NCBI GenBank assembly: GCA_016927095.1
Contig: JAFGNI010000186.1
Location: forward strand, 1-25,702
Direction: 5' to 3'
Length of the DNA: 25,702 nt
From: Anaerolineae bacterium
GTDB lineage: Bacteria; Chloroflexota; Anaerolineae; B4-G1; SLSP01
A program made the translations under genes and the position numbers. The notes beneath the pieces were generated by a model. It saw only the letters and a list, made by a program, of their open reading frames with translations. It had not been told where the DNA came from and ran no database searches. Shown here one piece after another: positions 1 to 7,977 of this stretch. How positions within the stretch are numbered: the stretch's first letter is position 1; the number at the start of each line of letters is the position of its first letter.

Positions 1-1635
1 AAAGGCCAATATCTCCGGACGAGTATCATCGATCTGATGCCGGATCCGGTGCGTCCTCTCTACGCCACGCTCGGTCTGTCTGCCATCAACCAAGGGTTGC
101 AGGGGCTGATGAAGGACATATTCGGGGCGCCATCAGGAACGCTGCCTGACGAGACCATGATGACGATCAACGGCTACGCCTACATGGACGCCGGCTACAC
201 GCCGAAGCAGATACTCCTGCTGATCCGGTACATGGTTCCAAAGTTCGGGCGTCTGCTTCGTACCGGTGTGCGCTACTGGCAAGAGGAGATGCATCCTGCC
301 TACGTCGAGACCGCAGACCGGTGGGAGGAGGCGGACGTTTCGTCTCTAGCCCCGTCCGAGCTCCTGGTGGGCGTGCGCGAGGTGGTGGAGGAAGCCTCAC
401 AACACCTGGGCTCTTTGATGGTGAGCACGATGGGCCCATCCGCCGGCGCGGAGGCCCTGTTCACCAACGTCTACGAGAAGCTGGTGCGCAAGAAAGGCGA
501 CCCGCCTGCACCTGCGCTGCTGCTCGGCTTTGACAATATCCCCCTAGAGGCCGAGAAGACACTCTATGATCTCGCACAGTGGACCAAGACACAGCCTGCG
601 CTGGCGTCCTACCTCGCGGCAACGCCAACGGAAGCGGTCATTGGTCAGGTGGAGGTGGAGGCGCCACCAGCCGAGGTGGCGGCGGATCTCTGGATTGCGT
701 GGTGCCGGAGGTTCCAAGCCTACCTCCACGACTACGGCTACGCGATCTACTACCTTGACTTCACTCGCCAGCTGCCGATGGACGATCCTGTCCCGGCGAT
801 CGAGGCTTTGAAGCTGTACATCACGGGACAGGGGCGCAGCCCCTACGAGCGCCAGCAGGCTTTTGAGACGCGCCGCGAGACTGCGCTGGCGAGCATTCGC
901 GCACGTATCAAGGGGCTCCGGGCCTGGGCCTTCGAGAAGACGCTCACCTGGGCCCAGCGGCAAGTGCCCCTGCGAGAGGACGGCATCGCTGAGATCGGTC
1001 GCGGCTACCCCGTTTTGCGCGATATGCTGCGCGAGTTAGGACGGCGCTTCATGGACGCCGGCGCCCTCGTGTCGCCTGAGGACATCTTCTGGATGGAGAT
1101 CGCGGAGGTCGAAGCAGGCGTGGCTGCTCTTGAGGCTGGCAGACCGCCAGACGGCCTCGTCGCAGTGGTTGAGGAGCGCAAGGCACAGTGGCGAGCGCAG
1201 AAGCGCGTGACCCCGCCGCCAATGCTGCCCCCAAAGAGCAAGTATATGGGCATCGATGTCAGCGCCTTCACCCCTGAGGAGGGCAACGTCGAGGGCACGG
1301 GGGTGATCAAGGGGTTGGGCGCCAGCCCCGGTCGGGTCACCGCCCCAGCCCGGGTTCTCCATGGGCCGGAGGACTTCGACCAGATGCAGGCCGGTGACGT
1401 TCTGGTGGCCTCAATGACCACGCCGGCCTGGACCCCACTCTTCGCGATGGCGGCGGGCGTGGTCACCGACATCGGAGGGCCGCTGAGCCACGGCTCCATC
1501 GTGGCCCGGGAGTACGGCATCCCGGCTGTGATGGGCACTGGATCGGCCACGAAGCTGATCCACAGCGGGCAGACGGTCACCGTCGTTGGCGACACCGGCG
1601 AGGTCCTGCTGGGAAACGGTAACGCCTACCCCTGA
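1..1635 (+). CDS. PEP-utilizing enzyme, rifampin phosphotransferase-like, 5' partial
   Basis: The reading frame is open from base 1, so the gene starts upstream; the first ATG (37) lies in an internal stretch (DLMPDPVRPLYAT) like the one that follows the ATP-binding region in PEP synthase-like proteins. About 544 codons are visible. The last ~100 residues form the swivelling phosphohistidine domain: GLGASPGRV, then GGPLSHGSIVAREYGIP with the phosphorylated His encoded at 1489-1491, and the protein stops about 48 residues later. Because the His domain is C-terminal and no PEP/pyruvate-binding barrel follows, the order (ATP-grasp, middle domain, His domain) matches rifampin phosphotransferase rather than PpsA or PPDK. 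Family members use ATP to form a phosphohistidine and transfer phosphate to a small molecule; the acceptor here cannot be told. It is followed at 106 bp by an MFS exporter. Confidence 0.85.
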   Translation, partial: KGQYLRTSIIDLMPDPVRPLYATLGLSAINQGLQGLMKDIFGAPSGTLPDETMMTINGYAYMDAGYTPKQILLLIRYMVPKFGRLLRTGVRYWQEEMHPAYVETADRWEEADVSSLAPSELLVGVREVVEEASQHLGSLMVSTMGPSAGAEALFTNVYEKLVRKKGDPPAPALLLGFDNIPLEAEKTLYDLAQWTKTQPALASYLAATPTEAVIGQVEVEAPPAEVAADLWIAWCRRFQAYLHDYGYAIYYLDFTRQLPMDDPVPAIEALKLYITGQGRSPYERQQAFETRRETALASIRARIKGLRAWAFEKTLTWAQRQVPLREDGIAEIGRGYPVLRDMLRELGRRFMDAGALVSPEDIFWMEIAEVEAGVAALEAGRPPDGLVAVVEERKAQWRAQKRVTPPPMLPPKSKYMGIDVSAFTPEEGNVEGTGVIKGLGASPGRVTAPARVLHGPEDFDQMQAGDVLVASMTTPAWTPLFAMAAGVVTDIGGPLSHGSIVAREYGIPAVMGTGSATKLIHSGQTVTVVGDTGEVLLGNGNAYP

Positions 1636-1662
1636 CAGGTTTGACGCTGACCCTGTCAGGGG
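1629..1662 (+). terminator. Perfect 11-bp inverted repeat across the stop codon
   Basis: CCCCTGACAGG (1629-1639) and CCTGTCAGGGG (1652-1662) are exact reverse complements with a 12-nt loop. The left arm contains the TGA stop of the PEP-utilizer. There is no T-tract downstream, so this could be a Rho-type or weak terminator, an mRNA 3' stabiliser, or an operator for the MFS gene. Confidence 0.5.
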
Positions 1663-1740
1663 TGCGCTGCAATCGCAAGTTACTTCAGGAAGCTCTGACG
1701 TGGGGTCTTTCGCTCGCAACAGCCCCGACCGAGGCGTAGT

Positions 1741-2964
1741 ATGACGACACAGACGACAGACCGCCGGACATTGCTCATTCTGTCCTTCGCCCTTGTCGTT
1801 GTGACGCTGGGCTACGGGATTGTGATTCCCGTCTTTCCCTTCGTCATTGAGGTGCTGGGTGGCAGTGGGCGCGACATGGGCATGCTTGTCGCCCTCGCTG
1901 CGTTGATGGAGCTGCTCTTCGGGCCGGTGTGGGGCAGCATCTCCGATCGTGTGGGCCGCAAGCGCATCCTGATGGTGGGCATTGCCGGCTACGGCCTCTC
2001 ACTTCTCGGGATGGGGTTGGCACGGCGCATGTGGGTCCTGATCGCCAGCCGGGCGCTCTCTGGCGTGCTCACGGCGGCGACGATGCCGACGGCGATGGCC
2101 TATGTCGGCGAGTCAACGAGCACGGAGGAGCGCGGGGCTGGCATCGGGCTCCTGGGCGCGGCTTCCGGCCTTGGGATTATCCTGGGCCCTGGCGTGGGTG
2201 GGTGGCTGGGAGGCACTTCGCTATCGCTACCGTTCTTCGTGGGCGCCGCGCTGGCGTTCGTGTCTCTGCTCCTCGTCTCGCTGCTACTGCCGAGATCGCA
2301 GTACGGCGAGGCCGGCGCTGCCTTTGCGTCCTCTTCCACGGCGCCGGCTGCTAGCGCACGTGAGAACTGGATCGTGCGCGCATGGCGCAGTCTGAGCGGC
2401 TCAGCCGGCTTCCCGCTTCTGTTGCTCTTCATCGCCAGCCTGGGTTTGGCCAACTTCGAAGCCGTCTTCGGCCTCTACGCTGCGCGGACCTTCGGTTATG
2501 GACCTGAGCGGGTCGGCACCATCCTGCTGGTGATCGGCGTAGTCACCACCTTGGGCAAGGGGCTGCTGACGGGCCCGGCGACCCGGCGCTGGGGTGACGG
2601 CGCCGTGGTCAAGGGCTCAATGATTGCCGGCGGCGCTGGCTACCTGATCTTGTTGGCTGCCTATGACTACCTCACCGTCCTCTTGGCCACCGGTTTCTTT
2701 ATCCTATCGAAGACCGTCCTGCGCCCTGCGCTGCTCTCTCTCATATCCAAGCGCTCCGGCCACGGTCCCGGGGGTGGCCTGGGCACTCTGATGGGGGCGG
2801 GCAACACCGTCGTCAGTTTGGGGCGGGTCATCGGTCCAATCTGGGCAGGTTTCGCCTTTGATCTCGACCCTCGCTATCCTTACCTGAGTGGAGCTGCGGT
2901 GCTGGCGATAGGGTTCATCATCAGCCTGTTTGGCCTTTCGGGCGAGGCAGGGCGTGCTGTCTGA
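1741..2964 (+). CDS. MFS transporter, DHA1-type drug:H+ antiporter-like
   Basis: A 407-residue protein of the length and hydrophobicity pattern of a 12-helix major facilitator. The diagnostic loop 2-3 motif A is clear (GSISDRVGRKR, residues 65-75), and the TM1 start (LGYGIVIPVFPFVIEVLG) resembles TetA/DHA1 multidrug exporters. A central hydrophilic linker (about residues 182-215, rich in Ala and Ser) separates the two six-helix halves. The ATG at 1741 has only a weak GAGG about 8 nt upstream; no convincing promoter was seen in the 105-bp gap. The gene overlaps the following GNAT gene, so the two are probably co-transcribed. Exporter function is inferred from the family; the substrate is unknown. 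Confidence 0.88.
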   Translation: MTTQTTDRRTLLILSFALVVVTLGYGIVIPVFPFVIEVLGGSGRDMGMLVALAALMELLFGPVWGSISDRVGRKRILMVGIAGYGLSLLGMGLARRMWVLIASRALSGVLTAATMPTAMAYVGESTSTEERGAGIGLLGAASGLGIILGPGVGGWLGGTSLSLPFFVGAALAFVSLLLVSLLLPRSQYGEAGAAFASSSTAPAASARENWIVRAWRSLSGSAGFPLLLLFIASLGLANFEAVFGLYAARTFGYGPERVGTILLVIGVVTTLGKGLLTGPATRRWGDGAVVKGSMIAGGAGYLILLAAYDYLTVLLATGFFILSKTVLRPALLSLISKRSGHGPGGGLGTLMGAGNTVVSLGRVIGPIWAGFAFDLDPRYPYLSGAAVLAIGFIISLFGLSGEAGRAV

Positions 2965-3856
2965 CGAGACAGACAAAGAAGGCCGCTTCTCGCCCACGGG
3001 GGAGGCTGTGCGTCTCCGCCGGATGACACTCGCCGATATCCCCTTGGGCATGCGGCTGAAGGCCCTTGCCGGCTGGAACCAGACGGCGACGGACTGGCAG
3101 CTGTTGCTGGATGCCGGGATGGGATGGGTCGCAGCCTATGGGGGCGTGGACGCCGGCACCGCCACCCTGGTCACCTACGGCGACGCTTTCAGCTGGATCG
3201 GCATGGTGCTGGTGGATCCTGCCTATCGCCGCCGCGGCATCGGCACAGCCCTGCTGCGCACGGCGCTCGCCGAGGCCCAAAGGCACGGCGTTCCCAGGCT
3301 CGACGCCACGCCACAGGGACAGCCGCTCTATGAGGGTTTGGGGTTCCGGAACGAGTACCGGCTCAGCCGGATGATGCGTCCGATCGGCGGGATCGTGGTG
3401 CCCGATGCGGTTGCTGTGGAGGGATCCGCCGCCCCTCTGACCTTGGACCGAATTGGGGACGTCCTGCGCCTCGATGTGCCGGTTTTCGGTGCGGACCGTC
3501 GCCTGATCCTGGAGGCACTCCGGATGCAGGCACCACGCTACGCTCGTTGTTGGCTGGTGGGGGATCACGTCCGGGGCTACTGCTTGGGACGCTCCGGCAG
3601 CCGCTGTGAGCAGATTGGCCCTATCGTCGCTGAGTCCGTTGATGTGGCCACTGCTCTCCTGGCTGAGACCCTCAAGGCTTGCGCACAGCGCCCCGTCATC
3701 ATCGACGCCCCGGACGATAAGGCAGATTGGGGAAGCCGGCTCCGGTCGCTGGGGTTCAGCGTCCAGCGATCGTTTTCGCGGATGGCCCTCAGTGACCGGC
3801 AGCTGCCCGGTGACCCGGCGAGGACCTTCGCGATTGCCGGTCCAGCCTTCGGGTGA
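2954..3856 (+). CDS. GNAT family N-acetyltransferase, two-domain
   Basis: About 300 residues. The N-terminal half is a classical GNAT fold: RLRRMTLADIPLGMRL forms strand 1 and helix 1, and the acetyl-CoA pyrophosphate loop is VDPAYRRRGIGTALL (R-R-G-I-G-T), followed by LYEGLGFRNEYRLSRM. The C-terminal ~150 residues resemble the second domain of YitH-like acetyltransferases (Pfam Acetyltransf_18 type). The start is uncertain: GTG 2954 overlaps the MFS stop by 11 nt and follows a GAGGCAGG stretch, while GTG 3008, directly after GGGGGAGG, would begin right at the first predicted strand. The overlap with the exporter gene suggests one operon. The acetyl acceptor is unknown. Confidence 0.82.
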   Translation: MLSDETDKEGRFSPTGEAVRLRRMTLADIPLGMRLKALAGWNQTATDWQLLLDAGMGWVAAYGGVDAGTATLVTYGDAFSWIGMVLVDPAYRRRGIGTALLRTALAEAQRHGVPRLDATPQGQPLYEGLGFRNEYRLSRMMRPIGGIVVPDAVAVEGSAAPLTLDRIGDVLRLDVPVFGADRRLILEALRMQAPRYARCWLVGDHVRGYCLGRSGSRCEQIGPIVAESVDVATALLAETLKACAQRPVIIDAPDDKADWGSRLRSLGFSVQRSFSRMALSDRQLPGDPARTFAIAGPAFG

Positions 3857-3877
3857 GTATATATTGAAGAGAAATAA

Positions 3878-3906
3878 TTGACAAAATGTCGGCAGTGGTG
3901 TACAAT
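3878..3906 (+). promoter_or_regulatory. Sigma70-type promoter of the TspO-like gene
   Basis: A perfect -35 TTGACA (3878-3883), a 17-nt spacer and -10 TACAAT (3901-3906). Transcription should start near 3913, giving a leader of about 36 nt with AGGAGGG (3938-3944) before the ATG at 3949. This is one of the two strongest promoters in the window. Confidence 0.85.
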
Positions 3907-3912
3907 ACACCA
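3896..3912. promoter_or_regulatory. Palindromic operator over the -10 box
   Basis: TGGTGTA-CAA-TACACCA is a perfect 7+7 inverted repeat with a 3-nt centre. It covers the entire -10 hexamer and the likely start site, the usual place for a repressor. The GT...AC outer bases recall GntR-family operators, but the cognate regulator is not identifiable in this window. Confidence 0.6.
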
Positions 3913-3948
3913 TGAGATGAAGGTAGGACCAATCAACAGGAGGGATCG

Positions 3949-4725
3949 ATGAACAGTCGCTTGCAGCGCGCATTACCCATCATCAACATTGTGACGACCG
4001 TCGCAGTCATCACCATCAACATATTGGCCAACGCCCTGCCCCTTAATGGGCTGGACACGGGCGAGATCTCCGACCGGTTTGAGATCTACTTCGTGCCGGC
4101 GGGTTATGTCTTCAGTATCTGGGGCCTCATCTATCTTGGGATGATCGCCTTTACGGTCTACCAGGCACTCCCGTTGCAGCGCGATAACAAGACGGTACAG
4201 AGCATCGGCCTGCTCTATGCATTGAGTGGCGTCGGCAACATCACATGGATCTTCCTGTGGCACTATGAGGTCTTCACGCTGACCCTGGTGCCGATGCTGG
4301 TCATCCTCGGCTCGCTGATCGCCATCTTTCTGAAAATCTGGGCGCACCGGACCGAGCTGAGCCTTGCGGAAAGATGGACGATCGCAGTGCCTTTCAGCGT
4401 CTATTTGGGCTGGATCAGCGTCGCGACGGTCGCTAACGCGACGCAACTGCTCTACTACCTGGATTGGGGACAGTGGGGCTTGAGTGCAGAAGTGTGGGCT
4501 ATCGTGATGTTGCTCATAGCCGCTGCCATTGCGGTCATCATGAGCATCCGGCACGGCAACTTGGCCTACGCCGCGGTCTTTGTCTGGGCCTACGTCGGCA
4601 TTGCAATAAAGCACAACGACGTCAATGCCGTGATGTTGCCCGCCGCTATGCTGGCCGGCATCATCGCTCTAGCCGGCATCGCTGGGGTCCCGTTGAGCAA
4701 GGGCCGCCGCATGCCCCAGAGCTAG
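3949..4725 (+). CDS. TspO/MBR-like (tryptophan-rich sensory protein) membrane protein
   Basis: A 258-residue, highly hydrophobic protein with about seven predicted helices. The segment FVPAGYVFSIWGLIYLGMI (residues ~48-66) resembles the P-x-W-x-F-x-x-W-T-x-L-Y signature of TspO/MBR proteins, and Trp is enriched through the helices (ITWIFLWHYEVF, YLGWISVATV). It is longer than classical five-helix TspO proteins (about 160 residues) and matches my memory of the longer forms annotated as tryptophan-rich sensory proteins. TspO proteins bind porphyrins and other hydrophobic ligands in the membrane; function here is inferred. ATG 3949 has an excellent AGGAGGG at 4-nt spacing. The gene has its own promoter, operator and terminator, so it is a monocistronic, regulated unit. 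Confidence 0.75.
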   Translation: MNSRLQRALPIINIVTTVAVITINILANALPLNGLDTGEISDRFEIYFVPAGYVFSIWGLIYLGMIAFTVYQALPLQRDNKTVQSIGLLYALSGVGNITWIFLWHYEVFTLTLVPMLVILGSLIAIFLKIWAHRTELSLAERWTIAVPFSVYLGWISVATVANATQLLYYLDWGQWGLSAEVWAIVMLLIAAAIAVIMSIRHGNLAYAAVFVWAYVGIAIKHNDVNAVMLPAAMLAGIIALAGIAGVPLSKGRRMPQS

Positions 4726-4770
4726 CGGCTTGCCAGCAATGCCCCATCTGGCGCGTTTCTGAAGATATCG

Positions 4771-4799
4771 ACCAGCCGGATCCACAGGATCCGGCTGGT
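4771..4799 (+). terminator. Hairpin terminator after the TspO-like gene
   Basis: Perfect 13-bp inverted repeat ACCAGCCGGATCC / GGATCCGGCTGGT with a 3-nt ACA loop, 45 bp after the stop codon. It is followed by TTCTCT, a short pyrimidine run rather than a full T-tract. Confidence 0.75.
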
Positions 4800-5002
4800 T
4801 CTCTGAGCAACTGCCACGCTGAGCAACGGGGCATGTTCGGGAGTCCGGGCGCAACAGCTCCAGTCCATCTCTGCCCGCTGTGGCAGCTGAGCTTGGCCAG
4901 AGTTCGGTCCCAACAGCCGATCGCTTCCTAGCTTCTTCCGCATTTCGCCCCCCGATTCGCTTGTTCTCCATTCGCGCATTTGCTCATTACTCTCCCGCCC
5001 GT
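4800..5002. other. Non-coding spacer with pyrimidine-rich degenerate repeats
   Basis: No credible gene lies between the terminator and the MFS promoter. From about 4930 to 5020 the + strand is pyrimidine-rich with irregular repeats of ATTCGC, ATTTGC and GCTCATT type; on the other strand this reads as purine-rich GAATG/GAGCAAATG units. It looks like a decayed short tandem repeat. Confidence 0.45.
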
Positions 5003-5030
5003 TTGTTGATTTCCCCATTCACCCTATACT
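5003..5030 (+). promoter_or_regulatory. Promoter of the second MFS gene, probably leaderless
   Basis: -10 TATACT at 5025-5030 with a weak -35 TTGTTG at 5003-5008 (16-nt spacer). The -10 ends only 7 nt before the ATG at 5038, so transcription would begin at or next to the start codon. No Shine-Dalgarno sequence is present in the intervening bases. Confidence 0.55.
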
Positions 5031-5037
5031 CGCATCC

Positions 5038-6318
5038 ATGAAAAGATCACGCTATCGCTGGTACGTCGCTGCTGTCTTCTTCCTCTTTTTGCTGCTTCAT
5101 CAGGCAGATAAGCTGCTGATTGGTCCGTTGACCTCAGCCATTATGGAGGACTTCCAGATCAACGAGGCGCAGATGGGCGCCGTCTCCAGCCTCGCCATCC
5201 TGGTGGCGTCGGTCCTCTATCCGCTCTGGGGCTATCTGTACGACCGCTATGCAAGGTCCAAGCTCCTGGCTCTAGCTTCCGCGATCTGGGGCGCGACGAC
5301 GTGGCTCAACGCACTGGCGCCGACATTCCCGGCCTTCATGGTCACACGATCCAGCACGGGCATCGATGACTCGAGCTATCCTGGTCTCTACAGCCTCCTC
5401 GCCGACTACTTCGCGCCACGGATCCGCGGGAAGGTCTACGGCCTCATGCAGATGTCCGGACCGCTGGGCTTCGCAGTGGGCACCGTCCTGGCGACAGCGC
5501 TCGGTGGCGCGCTGGGCTGGCGACGGGTCTTTTACATCACCGGCAGCCTGGGCATCGCTATCGCGGCCCTCATCTTCTTCACCGTGCGCGAGCGCCCTCG
5601 CGGCAGCGCCGAGCCCGAACTGCAGGACGTAGATGAGCTCGCGACCTATCGCATCGACTGGCCTGCGGTGAAGCGTCTGTTTCGTAACCGCAGCCTGCTC
5701 TTGATGATGGCTCAGGGCTTCTTTGGCGTCTTCGCGTGGAATGTGCTGATCTTTTGGTTCTTTCGCTATCTGGAGGCCGAGCGCGGCGCGACCCCTGGAC
5801 AGGCCATGGTGACGATGTTAGTCGCTATTGCCGCGCTCTCGGTGGGTTACCTGGTGGGCGGCTCGCTGGGGGACGCTGCCTTCGCCCGCACACCTCGGGG
5901 CCGGGCTCTCGTCGGGGGTGCCGGTGCACTGGTCGCCGCTGGCTTGCTTTTCATAACCATGCAGGTGCCGGTGGGCAATCCCACACTGTTCACGGTGATG
6001 TTGGCCATTACCGGCGTGGCACTCTCAACGACGGCGCCGAATGCGATGGCGACGGTGCCAGACATCACCGCTCCTGAGGCGCGCAGCACCGCTCAAGCCG
6101 TCAGGAAGCTAGTCGAGGACGGGGGGGCCGCCTTGGCGCCCTGGCTTGCCGGCCTGATTGCGGTGCGCGCCTCCCTACACCTGGCGATTGTCGTGGTCTG
6201 CACCAGCACGCTGGTGATGTGCGCGCTGATCTTCGGTGCTGTCGCTTGGGTACTCCCGCGCGACGTCACAGCGCTGCACTGTCTGATGGCTGCCCGCGCC
6301 CGAGAGCTACAGGATTGA
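5038..6318 (+). CDS. MFS transporter, Spinster/OFA-like solute carrier
   Basis: A 426-residue 12-helix major facilitator. It begins with a short basic N-terminus (MKRSRYRW) and a TM1 containing HQADKLLIGPL, like the H-x-x-D-R/K element of Spinster-type and anion:cation symporter MFS proteins. Motif A appears as GYLYDRYARSK, the second-half counterpart as GGSLGDAAFARTPRGR. The residues STGIDDSSYPGLYSLLADYFAP resemble the TM4 region of Spinster-type carriers. It differs clearly from the MFS exporter at 1741. No Shine-Dalgarno is visible and the promoter -10 sits 7 nt upstream, consistent with a leaderless mRNA. It lies 112 bp before a PHP hydrolase gene and may import that enzyme's substrate (inference). 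Confidence 0.85.
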   Translation: MKRSRYRWYVAAVFFLFLLLHQADKLLIGPLTSAIMEDFQINEAQMGAVSSLAILVASVLYPLWGYLYDRYARSKLLALASAIWGATTWLNALAPTFPAFMVTRSSTGIDDSSYPGLYSLLADYFAPRIRGKVYGLMQMSGPLGFAVGTVLATALGGALGWRRVFYITGSLGIAIAALIFFTVRERPRGSAEPELQDVDELATYRIDWPAVKRLFRNRSLLLMMAQGFFGVFAWNVLIFWFFRYLEAERGATPGQAMVTMLVAIAALSVGYLVGGSLGDAAFARTPRGRALVGGAGALVAAGLLFITMQVPVGNPTLFTVMLAITGVALSTTAPNAMATVPDITAPEARSTAQAVRKLVEDGGAALAPWLAGLIAVRASLHLAIVVVCTSTLVMCALIFGAVAWVLPRDVTALHCLMAARARELQD

Positions 6319-6430
6319 TGTGGCATCTCTGTCCCTTCTGCTGCAACCAGCAGGTGCGGACAGTGCTGCGTTTCAGTTCAGAAATGGCGCATTGTGAATC
6401 GTGACTTGCGATCCCCACACAGGAGGCCCA

Positions 6431-7966
6431 GTGAACCCCTACGATGATCTCAATGTCTACTACGGCGATCTTCACAACCACTGCGGTATCTCGTATGGCC
6501 ATGGGAGCTTGGAGGACGCGTTCAAGAACGCGCGCGAGCAACTCGATTTCTGCTCCGTCACGGGTCACGCTCTTTGGCCTGATATGCCCGCGCCCGATCC
6601 GAAGATCCAGTACATCATCGACTTCCATAAGGCGGGGTTCGCCCGGCTGCGCGAGGGATGGGAGTCGGTGCAGGCGATCACGGCGGCGTACCACGAACCC
6701 GGCACGTTCCTTACCTTCCTCAGCTTTGAGATGCACAGCGGCGCTGATGGCGATCGCACCATCCTCTACAAGGGGGCGGAGGGGCCGTTGTTGCAGGCGA
6801 CCGGACTAGATGATCTGCATACCCAAATCCGCGCGTTGCGGGCGTCGGGCACCGGTGTGATGGCCTTTCCGCACCACATCGGCTACAAGCAGGGGCAGCG
6901 GGGGATCAACTGGGCCACCTTCGACCCGGAGTTCGCCCCGGTCGTGGAGATTATCTCGATGCATGGCTGCAGCGAGGGCGACGAGGGGCCGCGCCCCTTC
7001 CTGCACTCGATGGGGCCATCCGACCACGCGAGCACGTGGCGCTATGGGCTGGCCCAAGGCCACATCGCAGGCGTCCTGGGCTCCACCGATCACCACAGTG
7101 GCCATCCGGGCAGCTACGGTCACGGGCGCACGGGGTTGTGGGCGACCGCCAAGACCCGGGATGCCATCTGGGAGGCACTGGAGGCCCGGCGCACCTATGC
7201 CCTGACCGGGGACCGGGTTGTGGTGCAATTCGCCATCGACGATCAGCCAATGGGATCGGTGTTGTCCTCGGCAGGGTCCCGGCGACTTGCATACCGCGTG
7301 GTCGGCGGTGCTCCGCTTGACAGCATTGATCTGATCAAGAACGGTGAGCTATACCGCCGCGTCTCGCGCTGTGACGTCGTCCACGATGAAGAAGATGGTG
7401 AGCTCGTTCACACCAAGTTGACACTGGAGCTGGGGTGGGGCGCGCGGGGTGAGCGGGTGGATTGGGACGTTCGTTTCGGCATCTCCGACGGACGCGTCAT
7501 CGCGGTGGAGCCGCGGTTCCGCGGTCCGGAGGTTGTGGCGCCCCAGGAGGCCGACGAGACGGGACGCGCGCATGCCCACACCTCGCATTGGGAACGGCAG
7601 GACGCGCGGACGGTCTCGTTGCGCACGGTGACGTACGGGAACCCGAACAACCTCACCCCTGCCACCCAAGCCATCTGCCTTGAGGTGGAGATGCCCGTTG
7701 ATGCCGAGGTTGTGGCAGAGATGAACGGACAGACGACCTCCTATCCGTTGGCCGCGCTGTTGGCCGGCGCTAGAGCTGGTCGTCTCGGTAAGATTGATTC
7801 GCCCGCCTACCGCTTCCACCGAGCTCCCCGCTGGTGGGAGTTGGCGTGGGAAGGTGAGTTCGCAGACGCTGCGTCAACCGGGGACGATGCCGATGTCTAC
7901 TACCTGCGGGTCCGTCAGATCAATGACCAATGGGCTTGGACCTCGCCCATCTGGGTCCAGCCCTAG
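6431..7966 (+). CDS. PHP-fold metallohydrolase, DUF3604/CehA-like
   Basis: A 511-residue protein starting at GTG 6431, chosen because AGGAGG (6421-6426) lies 4 nt upstream; an in-frame GTG at 6401 has no such site. The N-terminal ~250 residues carry PHP metal-binding motifs: YGDLHNHCG (D13, H15, H17), VTGHA (H46), SFEMHSGADGD (E100, H102), FPHHIGY (H148, H149) and GSTDHHSGHPG (D220, H221, H222). A C-terminal beta-rich portion (RVVVQFAIDDQPMGSVL...) resembles the domain that follows in DUF3604 proteins. Characterised relatives such as carbaryl hydrolase CehA are esterases; the substrate here is unknown. The stop is 11 nt before the UroD-like gene, so they form one operon. Cytoplasmic: no signal peptide is visible. 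Confidence 0.82.
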   Translation: MNPYDDLNVYYGDLHNHCGISYGHGSLEDAFKNAREQLDFCSVTGHALWPDMPAPDPKIQYIIDFHKAGFARLREGWESVQAITAAYHEPGTFLTFLSFEMHSGADGDRTILYKGAEGPLLQATGLDDLHTQIRALRASGTGVMAFPHHIGYKQGQRGINWATFDPEFAPVVEIISMHGCSEGDEGPRPFLHSMGPSDHASTWRYGLAQGHIAGVLGSTDHHSGHPGSYGHGRTGLWATAKTRDAIWEALEARRTYALTGDRVVVQFAIDDQPMGSVLSSAGSRRLAYRVVGGAPLDSIDLIKNGELYRRVSRCDVVHDEEDGELVHTKLTLELGWGARGERVDWDVRFGISDGRVIAVEPRFRGPEVVAPQEADETGRAHAHTSHWERQDARTVSLRTVTYGNPNNLTPATQAICLEVEMPVDAEVVAEMNGQTTSYPLAALLAGARAGRLGKIDSPAYRFHRAPRWWELAWEGEFADAASTGDDADVYYLRVRQINDQWAWTSPIWVQP

Positions 7967-7977
7967 CGGAGGGTGAG

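Noticed and set aside
2921..3973. Long minus-strand open frame of about 350 codons across the GNAT gene
   Set aside because: It is antisense to a clear acetyltransferase, has low-complexity, His/Gln/Pro-rich composition and no recognisable domain. It is a shadow frame favoured by high GC.
4722..5018. Minus-strand 98-codon frame in the spacer before the second MFS gene
   Set aside because: Its translation is low-complexity and derives from the purine-rich repeat; no ribosome site or homologous-looking motif.
6338..6353. CTGCTG-CAAC-CAGCAG hairpin after the second MFS gene
   Set aside because: The stem is only 6 bp with no T-tract, so it is too weak to call a terminator.
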